NCBI GenBank assembly: GCA_016342655.1
Contig: JAEINL010000003.1
Location: 1 to 64,000, forward strand
DNA length: 64,000 nt
DNA from: Sphaerochaeta sp.
GTDB taxonomy: Bacteria; Spirochaetota; Spirochaetia; Sphaerochaetales; Sphaerochaetaceae
Direction of reading: 5' to 3'
Every line of letters begins with the position of its first letter. The first letter of the stretch is position 1. The notes under the pieces are model-generated. The model saw only the letters and a list, made by a program, of their open reading frames with translations. It made no database searches and was not told the DNA's origin. Position numbers and translations under genes: made by a program. Below are positions 8,826 through 16,669 of the stretch, in pieces.

Positions 8826-9850
8826 TAGTATACACCCAACTCCTTTTTCATCTCTGCAATGGTTACCGGTCTTCCTTCCTTGAGAGATTTCCCAGCAGCA
8901 AGGGCTGCCACCATATCTTCAAGGCCATCCTCACCGGAGACCACCACATCACAATTTTTCTCAATTGCCTCAACAAAAGAGGATATCTCATCGACAAAGG
9001 CCCCCTTATACCGTTCTAGGAAGAAGTACAGAGGCTTGTCGCTGGTCACACCTTCAACGGTAGAGAGGGAGACGCGTGTTGGGGTATCGTTCTCGGCCCG
9101 GGCTGCACCCTTGGAGCCAAACACCTCAACGCGCTGGTCGTAGCCATAGACTGCTTGGCGTGAGTTGTCGATGACGCCGATGGCGCCATTGGCGAATTTC
9201 AGCGTAACGATTGCCGTATCGATATCCCCAGCCTTCCCGATCTCAGGATCGACGAGGACTGCCCCCACCGCAAAGACTTCCACAATCTCGCTATTCGCCT
9301 GGAAGCGTGCCATATCGAAGTCATGGATCATCATGTCCAGGAAGATTCCCCCGGAGACAGCCACATAGGCAGGGTTTGGGGGTGTAGGATCTCTGCTTGT
9401 GATCTTCACCACATGCACGTCCCCAACCTTGCCGGCCTTGGTCAGGTCGGAGACCTGTTTGAAGTTGTGGTCAAAGCGTCGGTTGAAACCCACCTGGAGT
9501 TTGACCTTGTGCTGTTTCGCTGTATTGATAGCTTCCAGTCCCTTCTTGACAGAGAGGTCAATGGGCTTCTCACAGAAGATGTGCTTGCCGGCCTTTGCAG
9601 CTGCAATGGTAAAGTCGGCATGGGTGGAGGTGGAACTGCAAACGATGATGGCCTCGATATCAGGATGGTTGATGAGCTCTGTCGGGTCTGCTGTTACCAG
9701 AGCAATGCCCAGGTTTTTTGCCCAGCTCTTCAGTTCGTCAGTCATATTGACATCGGAAATGCCTACAATCTCTATGCTTTGCACCAAACGTGCAATATTC
9801 TCCGCATGCAGTCGCCCGATTCTTCCGGCACCAATAATTCCAATCTTCAT
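8825..9850 (-). CDS. iolG: Inositol 2-dehydrogenase
   Basis: IolG oxidises myo-inositol to 2-keto-myo-inositol with NAD+. The 341-residue Gfo/Idh/MocA protein starts with GIIGAGRIGRLHAENI (Rossmann fold), has the EKPIDLS motif (about residue 94), and MIHDFDMARF holds the conserved aspartate/histidine region. It is the first gene of the seven-gene minus-strand operon, read from the promoter near 9931-9958. Activity on related inositol isomers cannot be excluded. Confidence 0.92.
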   Translation of the reverse strand: MKIGIIGAGRIGRLHAENIARLVQSIEIVGISDVNMTDELKSWAKNLGIALVTADPTELINHPDIEAIIVCSSTSTHADFTIAAAKAGKHIFCEKPIDLSVKKGLEAINTAKQHKVKLQVGFNRRFDHNFKQVSDLTKAGKVGDVHVVKITSRDPTPPNPAYVAVSGGIFLDMMIHDFDMARFQANSEIVEVFAVGAVLVDPEIGKAGDIDTAIVTLKFANGAIGVIDNSRQAVYGYDQRVEVFGSKGAARAENDTPTRVSLSTVEGVTSDKPLYFFLERYKGAFVDEISSFVEAIEKNCDVVVSGEDGLEDMVAALAAGKSLKEGRPVTIAEMKKELGVY

Positions 9851-9908
9851 GGTTTTTACCTCTCCTGTATTCGATGCGTTAGGTAAGGGGTTTCATTTGC
9901 CTTTCTTA

Positions 9909-9922
9909 TGAAAACGTTACCA
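9909..9922. promoter_or_regulatory. LacI-type operator upstream of iolG
   Basis: TGAAAACGTTACCA has a LacI-family half-site and central CG. It lies just downstream of the iolG -10 element, a repressing position. A near-identical site (reverse complement TGAAAACGTTATCA) is at 10439-10452, in front of the genes for the TIM-barrel isomerase and the LacI regulator. Confidence 0.65.
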
Positions 9923-9930
9923 TATCTTTG

Positions 9931-9958
9931 AGTATACTACCTGAAAGGGTTTTGTAAA
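9931..9958 (-). promoter_or_regulatory. Promoter of the iol operon
   Basis: On the minus strand TTTACA (9953-9958) is followed after 16 bases by TATACT (9931-9936), a good sigma-70 promoter aimed at iolG. The operator at 9909-9922 lies a few bases downstream. Confidence 0.6.
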
Positions 9959-10400
9959 GGGTTTTTTCTATGTCTTTGGGCGAAAGCCCCTCATTTTTTG
10001 GCATTTCTCTTGGGATTGCTTTGCTATGGTGTCTAGTCTGGGTCGAGAGGAAGAATTGCCTAGATCTCTCCCTTTAGTACGTTGCACCAGCTAGTCGGAA
10101 ATTATGATTGCCTGCCCAGTGGCTACAGATACCTTGTACAGGTCCTTTCTGGTCATTTTTAGCTATTTTACTTCCATTTTTACATTGAAAGTTCTTCATG
10201 AATGTATATACTCTCGAGTTATAAAGAGCTTGGAGTCATTCTACCAGCAGTGTCTGTTCCTCCATCAGAAAAACCTCAAATGGGACTGTAGGTTCCATTC
10301 AGATTGCTCTGGTATCGGAGAGAGGAAACCACAGGCCAAGCATCCTTTTGCATGTTTCTTGCAATACTTTATTCGGTTTTAGGCTCAATTGTATAAGTAA
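9959..10400. other. Intergenic stretch with no recognised gene
   Basis: About 440 bases between the divergent iol promoters. A small GGGC-gaaa-GCCC hairpin followed by T-rich sequence lies near 9977-9998. Short open frames here lack ribosome sites and family resemblance. I see no RNA gene. Confidence 0.5.
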
Positions 10401-10438
10401 TGTTTGACAACAGTATGATTCAGTGCCACCATTACTAT

Positions 10439-10452
10439 TGATAACGTTTTCA
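10439..10452. promoter_or_regulatory. LacI-type operator upstream of the TIM-barrel gene
   Basis: TGATAACGTTTTCA is the inverted partner of the site at 9909-9922, about 530 bases away. The pair could allow repression by looping and would place the iol operon and the 10515 gene under one regulator, most simply the LacI protein at 11385. Confidence 0.65.
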
Positions 10453-10514
10453 GAAATACATGATGTATTTCTTTCTTGCAATACCTGCTTGCAGGCGCTT
10501 TCAAGGAGTAGCGT

Positions 10515-11312
10515 ATGCTTCGGTTTTCTGCAAATATTGAGATGCTTGGGACGCAGGTGGACTTCTATGACCGCTTTGAGCTTGCCAAACGGTCTGGCTT
10601 TGATGCAGTGGAGTTCTGGTCCCCCGAGGGGAAGGACTTGCAGAGAATAGCTTCCCTGAGTAAGGAGTTTTCCCTTCCTGTCAGTTCCCTTTCAGGTGAC
10701 GGTCCCTCTTTCTCCCTCTGTGACGACTCCCATCGCAAGGGGTACATAGAGTATGCACAGTCTGCAATTGAGGCGGCCACCCTTGTAGGAGCTCCACTCA
10801 TCGTCCTCCATTCCAATGCATTGGGGGAGGGGGGTGTGGTCATGGACAGCTATGCTGATGTCTCAGAGCATCGTCTCTATATGAACATGGCACTGACGCT
10901 CTCCCTTCTTGCCCCCTATGCCCAGAAGGCTGGTATCAAATGTGTGCTCGAGCCTCTGAACACCCATGTCGACCACAAGGGGAACCTGCTTCACACCATC
11001 GCAGACGCTGTCGAGGTGGTGCAGGCTGTCGGATCTCCTGCTGTACAGGTACTGTATGACCTTTACCATATGCAGATTGAGAGTGGCAATCTGCTTTCTG
11101 TTTTTGCCCAGAACAAAGAGCATATCGGACATATCCATATAGCGGACAATCCTGGGAGGCATGAGCCAGGGACTGGAGAGATCAACTACAGAACTGTCTT
11201 AACAGGATTGGAGGATCTTGGGTATGAGGGGGTGGTGGCTTTTGAGCTTTCACCGCTTTCGACCTATGAAAAGGCTGTAGAAGCTATCATGGCACTGAAA
11301 ACGTTTGTATAA
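10515..11312 (+). CDS. Sugar isomerase/epimerase-like TIM-barrel protein
   Basis: A 265-residue xylose-isomerase-like TIM barrel, closest in appearance to the hydroxypyruvate isomerase family: FSANIEML start, VLEPLN with the metal-binding glutamate, LYDLYHMQIE, GHIHIADNPGRHEPGTGEINY. Metal ligands (Glu, Asp, His, Glu) are all visible. The AAGGAGTA ribosome site precedes the ATG. It shares the operator region with the iol operon, so an inosose isomerase (IolI-like) or epimerase role is plausible, although the sequence motif alone favours a hydroxypyruvate-isomerase label. The exact substrate is unknown. Confidence 0.75.
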   Translation: MLRFSANIEMLGTQVDFYDRFELAKRSGFDAVEFWSPEGKDLQRIASLSKEFSLPVSSLSGDGPSFSLCDDSHRKGYIEYAQSAIEAATLVGAPLIVLHSNALGEGGVVMDSYADVSEHRLYMNMALTLSLLAPYAQKAGIKCVLEPLNTHVDHKGNLLHTIADAVEVVQAVGSPAVQVLYDLYHMQIESGNLLSVFAQNKEHIGHIHIADNPGRHEPGTGEINYRTVLTGLEDLGYEGVVAFELSPLSTYEKAVEAIMALKTFV

Positions 11313-11384
11313 TTGATTATTGTGTTTCAATTCATCTTTGGGGTACTATGCACAGAGATGAATCAAAAGGTCAGGGTGTAGTTC

Positions 11385-12392
11385 ATGGTTAGTATCAAGG
11401 ATATTGCAGAGATTTCAGGGGTATCAGTCTCAACTGTCTCTCGGGTCATAAACGGTAAGGACTGTGTGAGTCCTGAGAAGCGGGCCAAGATTATGCAGGC
11501 TGTGAAGAGTACCGGGTATGTTCCCAACAGGGCAGCACGCGACATGGTTCTGAAGCAGACCTTCAAGGTTGCCATCATCATTCCTGAAGGGTTCAACATG
11601 TTCCAACGCCAGCTCTTTTCCGACATAGAGCGCCATCTGCATCAGTTTGGCTATCGGTCGAGCCTATACTTCTCAGCAGTCGGGCCAGTTGGGGAAGCAG
11701 ACTGCCTACGCAGACTCAAAGGGGAACGCCTCGATGGGGTTATCTTTCTCCATGAGATTGCGATTCCTGAGTTCCATGAATTCCTGGACAAGAACAACAT
11801 CCCTACAGTTTTGGTAACCTTTGAGAAGGAGGAGCTTGAAGCGACATCCATCCATATCAGCGAGGGCGAGGCCGCTGTGGCGGCTGTCGAGCATCTCATC
11901 AATCTCGGTCATCGTGATATTTGCCTGATCGGGAGCAACAAGTACTCCTTTGGCATACAGCGTTTGCAAGGCTACAAGGATGCACTGGCAAAGGCGGGCA
12001 TAGCCTACGATGAAGCTAGGGTAGCTTTTGTAGAGACGTATGGTGTTCAGTATGGCATTGAGGGCATGAAGAAGCTCATGGACCGTAATATCCGATTTAC
12101 CGCATTGTTCGCCATCACCGATGAGCTGGCTCTAGGTGCCATCAGGCACCTCAAGGACAGGGGATTCTCTGTCCCTGGTGATGTGTCGGTAGTTGGATTT
12201 GATGACATTGAAATCTCATCCTATACCATACCCAGCCTGACCACGATCCGTCAGCCTGTCACAGAGATGGGGCAGACTTCTGTCGCACTGCTACACTCAC
12301 TCATTGCCAGCAAGAACCATATGAATGTGAACATAGCCCTGCCCTTCACCTTTGTGAAGAGGGAATCAACAGCCAGACCTAGGAATACGTGA
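11385..12392 (+). CDS. LacI-family transcriptional regulator (probable iol regulator)
   Basis: A 335-residue LacI/GalR repressor with an N-terminal helix-turn-helix (IKDIAEISGVSVSTVSRVIN, residues 4-23) and a periplasmic-binding-like sensor domain ending in the typical VVGFDDIEISSYTIPSLTTI segment. It lies 72 bases after the TIM-barrel gene. The operators at 9909 and 10439 fit this family, so it probably senses inositol or a derivative. Its 3' end overlaps the convergent PHP gene by 14 bases. Confidence 0.85.
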   Translation: MVSIKDIAEISGVSVSTVSRVINGKDCVSPEKRAKIMQAVKSTGYVPNRAARDMVLKQTFKVAIIIPEGFNMFQRQLFSDIERHLHQFGYRSSLYFSAVGPVGEADCLRRLKGERLDGVIFLHEIAIPEFHEFLDKNNIPTVLVTFEKEELEATSIHISEGEAAVAAVEHLINLGHRDICLIGSNKYSFGIQRLQGYKDALAKAGIAYDEARVAFVETYGVQYGIEGMKKLMDRNIRFTALFAITDELALGAIRHLKDRGFSVPGDVSVVGFDDIEISSYTIPSLTTIRQPVTEMGQTSVALLHSLIASKNHMNVNIALPFTFVKRESTARPRNT

Positions 12393-13677
12393 GATAGACA
12401 GGGTTGGTCATCGCCTCCAGTAAAGACATGCCTAGTGTTGTCCGATGGAGTTCTGCGCGATAAAAGAGCTTCTTTTCCACAGGAAAGGAGAATTTTACCT
12501 CTCCCTCGTGCTCAATTGTCCATGTATGGATGACCCCATCGGGGTGTATGAGGGAGAGCCAATCTCCCTTTTTTGCTTTCTTCAGTGAAACGCTTCCCTC
12601 CAGTCCCTCAGAGAACACTCCCTCATCACCCAAACCCCATTGTCCCAGATGGAGATCCAACAGGGCTGAATCGGGCGAACTGGCCAGAAATGACCGCCCT
12701 TCCTTGAGGGCCTGAAGGATGTCTGCAGGGCTTTTTGAGAGGGAATATACCCAATTGCATGGGCATCCATAGGAACGGCCCACTTGGATGTGATGGGTAT
12801 CGGAGCCTGCAACAGCAGCAAGCCTCTGTCCTTCACAAAGCCTCTGGTGCCACCACGCTCTGGCCTTGTGGTCGCTAGGTTTGATGAAGCCATTCCAAAT
12901 TTCTACTAAGTCATAGGGTGTATCTTCAAATCCAAACAACCAGGGGCAATCATCATCGGTGATATGGTTGAGGCAGATGGTTGCCCCATTGGTTCTCCCT
13001 TCGTTGAAGAATTGCAGCATCTCCTCGGTAGTGTTGGAAAGAGGGCTGGTAGCAAGCTGGGTGTATGTATCTGAGAAGAAGAAGTTGGCATGTCCCTGGT
13101 AGTTGGTGTACTCCATCGCTGGCAGTACGGTTATGCCTTCAGGATTGCCGATCTCCTTGTTCTGTTCAGTGTTGTTGTGGTCGGTCAGTGCAATGAAGTC
13201 AAGTTTTGCATTTCTTGCATATTCGATCACCTGGGCTGTACTGTACCAGCCGTCGCTGTTGAGGGTATGCATGTGCAGATCCCCACAGAGCCAGGCCGCT
13301 TGTTTGGGGTGAATGGCTAGGTGAATGGTTACTTCGACACTCTCTTCAACCTTGTAGATGCCCAGGGCTACTGCCCAGGTTCCCTCCTCAATTGCCTGTC
13401 GTCTGTAGCCGGGGGTTGCACTGTGCTCGCTGATGTGGACTGAATTCCTATCGGAGCCTGACCAGCCTCGCAACTGGTTGTGTGCATCGATAAGCCCTAG
13501 GTCAATGATGTTGCTCTCATGGGTCTGCCTTTCGAATTCAGTCTCCTTGTATGTGTATCTCAAGTAGGAGTAGGTGACTTCAATCTTTTCCGTTTGTGGG
13601 GGCACTTCAAATGGGAGGGTAAGATACTGCTTTGTTTCGGTTTTGTCGAAGGTCCGCCTTAAGGTGAGTTCTTTCAT
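12379..13677 (-). CDS. CehA/McbA-family PHP metallohydrolase
   Basis: A 432-residue protein. The C-terminal two thirds is a PHP domain: LHMHTLNSDGW (metal ligands HxH), ALTDHNNTEQN, PAMEYTNYQGHANFF and AGSDTHHIQVG. The first 130 residues form a separate beta-rich region. CehA/McbA proteins hydrolyse carbaryl in some bacteria, but most relatives are phosphoesterases of unknown substrate. It follows the interrupted solute-binding-protein gene on the same strand, with a hairpin terminator between, so it may once have belonged to a sugar or phosphodiester uptake cluster. No signal peptide is evident. Confidence 0.75.
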   Translation of the reverse strand: MKELTLRRTFDKTETKQYLTLPFEVPPQTEKIEVTYSYLRYTYKETEFERQTHESNIIDLGLIDAHNQLRGWSGSDRNSVHISEHSATPGYRRQAIEEGTWAVALGIYKVEESVEVTIHLAIHPKQAAWLCGDLHMHTLNSDGWYSTAQVIEYARNAKLDFIALTDHNNTEQNKEIGNPEGITVLPAMEYTNYQGHANFFFSDTYTQLATSPLSNTTEEMLQFFNEGRTNGATICLNHITDDDCPWLFGFEDTPYDLVEIWNGFIKPSDHKARAWWHQRLCEGQRLAAVAGSDTHHIQVGRSYGCPCNWVYSLSKSPADILQALKEGRSFLASSPDSALLDLHLGQWGLGDEGVFSEGLEGSVSLKKAKKGDWLSLIHPDGVIHTWTIEHEGEVKFSFPVEKKLFYRAELHRTTLGMSLLEAMTNPVYLTYS

Positions 13678-13706
13678 AGGGTCTCTTTATTCCTTTCTTT
13701 AGTAAA

Positions 13707-13733
13707 AGGGCGCAGCACAAAGTGCTGCGCCCT
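13707..13733 (-). terminator. Hairpin terminator after the solute-binding-protein gene
   Basis: AGGGCGCAGCAC (13707-13718) pairs perfectly with GTGCTGCGCCCT (13722-13733) around a 3-base loop. On the minus strand it is followed by TTTTA, as in an intrinsic terminator lying between the binding-protein gene and the PHP gene. Confidence 0.75.
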
Positions 13734-13756
13734 ACCTTACACACATCGATCACAGG

Positions 13757-14886
13757 TCAGTCTATGATCTTGTTTGCCCGGAGCTCTTTTTCAGCACCCT
13801 TGATGGCGGTGGTTGCATCGGTCTTGCCCATGATGCAATCACTCATCCACTTGGACATGATATCATAGTACTTGCGGGTGTCCAGCTCTCCATTGGCATA
13901 CCCCATAGGAGCCACTTCGACATCGGCTCTCTTGCCTATTGCTACAGACTCAAGGGTTCCAGGATTCATCGTGCCAAGCTTGCCAAGGTCGAACTTGGTG
14001 GAGATGGGGAATGGTGCCCCATGGTCCTTTGCATGTTTCTTCCCAAGGTCTGTGTACTCAACCTTGCCATTCACCACATTGTAGTCATTGCCTTCGATTC
14101 CAGCTGATAGGAGCAATCCTCCCTCTGCTGTGGCCATGTACTCGATGATCTTGAAGGCTTCCTTGGGGTTTTTTGCATTGGAAGGGATCGCCCACAGTGA
14201 GGCTCCACCCTGTTCTATGTAGTATTTCCCGCTTGGGCCCTTCAGGCCAGGGAGGCCGACTACGTTAACCTTGTCTGGATAGGTGCCGGCACTCATGGCG
14301 TTGTTGTTATACAAGCCGGTCCATGCTGCCCAGTCAGAGTCCATGACGATGTCCTGTGACTGCCACATCTTGCTTCTCATATCACCAGTCTTGCCGGTAA
14401 AGGAAGCAGGGTCCATCAAGCCTTCCTTGTAGAGTTTTGTCAGCCATTCCCATACGGGTTTTGCTTTCATATCTACATAAGGGGCGTACTTCTTGCCGCT
14501 AGCGTCAAGGAACACACCGCGTCTGAGTCCTACAGAGGAGAACCAGGGCTGCATGTCCCAGATGTCGGGCATGTAGACGGGCTTACGCCCTACAGTATTC
14601 TCCATGTAGGATTTTACCTTCTTGAGCATCTGATAGTACGCATCAAGGCTATTGAGGTTGTCCAGATTGATGCCGACCTTGTCGGTGATTACCTTGTTGA
14701 CGTTTACCAGGGGGTATACTTCCAGCTTGTTGAAAGCAGCGTAGTACTTGTCATTGTACTTGATCTTCTCCAGCTCGGCGCGGTCGACATTTTCCTTGTA
14801 AACCGCCGAGTTGCTGATCCAGTCAGTGATGTCCGTGAGCGCCCCTTGCTTGGCAAGGGAGTACATCTGGAACTGATTCAGGTGAC
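13757..14886 (-). pseudogene. Sugar ABC transporter solute-binding protein, C-terminal part, split by IS605-type element
   Basis: This segment encodes the C-terminal ~375 residues of a family-1 extracellular solute-binding protein, with a typical GGASLWAIPSNAKNPKEAF segment near the middle. Its in-frame beginning (S-H-L-N-Q-F-Q-M-Y-S) runs straight into the right end of the transposon at 14887. Joining it to the short segment at 16531-16668 restores one frame. An internal ATG at 14866 could yield a fragment without signal peptide, which would not be exported. The gene is therefore inactive as a transporter component, and no partner permease genes are next to it. Confidence 0.85.
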
Positions 14887-16142
14887 TTACCCATCAGTAA
14901 AGACCGATGGGCTTCCTGCTTCACAGAATACTGCATAGGAACCGAAGTTTCTACGTCTAACACACTCTCCACAGGCTCAGAGGGCTCGCCCAGAGCCAAG
15001 ATATCCAAACCTACAGTACGCAGGTTTTTTTCAGCATTTTCATCACGGGAATGTTCTGCACCACAATTTGGACAAGTCCATGTGCGATCATGAAGTCGGA
15101 GCGCACTGTTCTTGTACCCACAAATGTTGCAGAGCTTGGAACTGGCAAACCATTGATCCGCTTGGATTACATGAGTCCCTGTCGTTTCAGCTTTCTGTTT
15201 CAGTTTTGCTACAAACTCAGCATATCCAAGATCATGAACTGATTTACCTAATCTCAATGCTCGTGACATCCCTTTCAACGAAAGGGTTTCGATGCAAATC
15301 GCATCATAGTTGGTTACAAGGGAGGTTGCGAGCTTCCTGTTGAAATCGGCACGAGCGTTGGCTATCGTCTCGTGCACAAGAGCAACTTTATGCTTTGCCT
15401 TATACCAGTTTTGTGAACCTTTCTTTTTCTTGCTCAGTCTCCTTTGGGCTTGAGCAAGGTGAGTTTTATATCTTTGTGTGTTCCTGGTGAATCCAGGAGT
15501 ATTCCCCTCATGATCGACATAGAAGGTTCCCAGAGTCATATCCAGTCCTATTACCTTCTTAGGATCAGTTACAGTCTTCTTCTCAACTTCCTCTCCTTCT
15601 GTTTCAAAAAGTACCGATGCAAAATACTTACCGGTAGGGGAACGGGAAACCGTAACGGATTTGATCCTACCTTCCGCGGAGTTTCTTTTGTCCCTGAAGC
15701 TTACCCACCCTACTTTAGGGAGTTTGATCCGTTTAGGTTCAAAATCAACCCTAATATTATTGTTGGTAACAACAGACCGATACGAACTCCCTGTTTTCCT
15801 CTTCTTATATTTGGGGAAGCCAACGGTTTGTCCTCTTCTTGCACCTTTCAGTGATGTGAAGAAGTTAGAATATGCCTGTGACAGATCAGCCTTACTTTGT
15901 TGTAGAGCTACAGCATCAACTTCTTTCATCCATGCAAACTCTACCTTGTACTCTTTTTCTGTTTTGTATTTGTGTCCATTGACTACTTTTCGGTCTTCTT
16001 TATTCTCCTCAAAAAATGATATTCTTTCATGCAGCATCATATTGTACAAAGCACGACACGAGCCGAGTGTCTTATCAATGAGGGTTTTCTGATGTAGGGT
16101 TGGATATATCCGTACCTTCAGTGCTTTATGCCGCTTCTTCAT
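14823..16142 (-). CDS. tnpB: TnpB RNA-guided nuclease of an IS605-family element
   Basis: A 439-residue TnpB. The N-terminal helix-turn-helix region KALKVRIYPTLHQKTLID is followed by the split RuvC nuclease: Asp201 in VIGLDMTLG, Glu285 in AICIETLSL, Asp367 in HSRDENAEKN. A four-cysteine zinc ribbon (CNICG, CPNCG) lies between the last two. All catalytic residues are present, so the nuclease may be active. The element has no stop codon in this frame before its right end, and the last 21 residues are read from the flanking binding-protein gene. TnpB cuts DNA guided by an RNA from the element's right end and favours element retention. Confidence 0.92.
   Translation of the reverse strand: MKKRHKALKVRIYPTLHQKTLIDKTLGSCRALYNMMLHERISFFEENKEDRKVVNGHKYKTEKEYKVEFAWMKEVDAVALQQSKADLSQAYSNFFTSLKGARRGQTVGFPKYKKRKTGSSYRSVVTNNNIRVDFEPKRIKLPKVGWVSFRDKRNSAEGRIKSVTVSRSPTGKYFASVLFETEGEEVEKKTVTDPKKVIGLDMTLGTFYVDHEGNTPGFTRNTQRYKTHLAQAQRRLSKKKKGSQNWYKAKHKVALVHETIANARADFNRKLATSLVTNYDAICIETLSLKGMSRALRLGKSVHDLGYAEFVAKLKQKAETTGTHVIQADQWFASSKLCNICGYKNSALRLHDRTWTCPNCGAEHSRDENAEKNLRTVGLDILALGEPSEPVESVLDVETSVPMQYSVKQEAHRSLLMGKSPESVPDVLPCQARGAHGHH
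14887..15050 (-). ncRNA. Predicted omega RNA (reRNA) of the TnpB element
   Basis: TnpB guides derive from transcripts covering the 3' end of tnpB and the right end. A right-end hairpin is visible just inside the boundary (CCCATC/GATGGG on the minus strand, about 14889-14910). The guide would read the flank beginning GTCACCTGAATCAGTTCC at 14886 and below. Extent at the 5' side is a guess; only the position relative to the right end is supported. Confidence 0.4.
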
Positions 16143-16229
16143 GCTTCAAACATACAACACTTAACAAATGAATAGTAGTATTTTTTACCATTACTATCAA
16201 ACAATAGTCAAGAAAGTACCTTTGTGGAA

Positions 16230-16493
16230 ATGAGTCAATACAATTCTAAGTCGCACTGCAAATATTCGTTAAAAGCAAATCTAATCTTCATATGCAAATA
16301 TCGGAAGCAACTGCTTCGAGGCGCAGACTTAAAACCATGACAATTGTTAATATTTGGAAGAACTTTGAAACCCAATTGAGCCGTACCTTCCTTCTGGAAA
16401 GAACAGACTTTCTGGTCAGATGGTTATTTTGCATGTTCTGTAGGAGATGCCTCAACTGATACAATTCGGAAATACATTAAAAGTCAAGGCTGA
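16230..16493 (+). pseudogene. tnpA: Internally deleted tnpA (IS200/IS605 transposase)
   Basis: The reading frame from ATG at 16230 gives a normal TnpA N-terminus (MSQYNSKSHCKYSLKAN, then CKYRKQLLRG) and stops at 16338-16340. The C-terminus resumes out of frame, with TIVNIWKNFETQLSR and, after a frameshift, FWSDGYFACSVGDAS ending in IRKYIKSQG and TGA at 16491-16493. About 264 bases remain of a gene usually near 400, and the central part with the HUH motif and catalytic tyrosine is missing. The transposase cannot work, so the element depends on a transposase elsewhere or is fixed. Confidence 0.85.
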
Positions 16494-16530
16494 TTCATCC
16501 CAGCCACTAAAAAGGACTGGATTCTCTCAT

Positions 16531-16668
16531 TTAAAAAAGGGTAGATCAGGTCGTACGCCTCGCCTGCCCAGAGCTTTTGCATCAAGACCTGGCCATAGCT
16601 TGCAGGAACCTTCTTCCAAGAGATGTTCAGAGCAGTAGCCTTTTCCATCGCCTCTCTTATCGATGAGG
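16531..16668 (-). pseudogene. Solute-binding protein, N-side fragment left of the insertion
   Basis: Minus-strand translation reads IREAMEKATALNISWKKVP, then SYGQVLMQKLWAGEAYDLIYP, a typical early segment of family-1 sugar-binding proteins. It ends exactly at the element's left end. Toward higher coordinates the resemblance stops near 16660-16680, where the opposite-strand DUF5054 sequence begins, so the signal peptide and first strands are gone. The upper boundary is approximate. Confidence 0.7.
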
Positions 16669-16669
16669 C

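Larger units (their letters stand above)
14887..16530. mobile_element. IS605-family insertion, 1644 bp
   Basis: The element has divergent tnpA (plus strand, broken) and tnpB (minus strand, intact), as in IS605. Ends were set by reading-frame reconstruction: removing 14887-16530 joins CCTTTTTTAA to GTCACC and gives a continuous solute-binding-protein frame (D-L-I-Y-P-F-L-S-H-L-N-Q). There is no target duplication, as expected for this family. A shared TAA at both ends makes the boundary ambiguous by up to three bases. The sequence next to the left end, TTTAA, is the likely target and TnpB recognition motif (TAM). A left-end hairpin (CCAG/CTGG, 16500-16520) is visible. Confidence 0.85.

Noticed and set aside
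10104-10382. A 92-residue plus-strand frame in the iol control region
   Set aside because: No ribosome site or coding-like composition; cysteine- and phenylalanine-rich sequence typical of chance frames.
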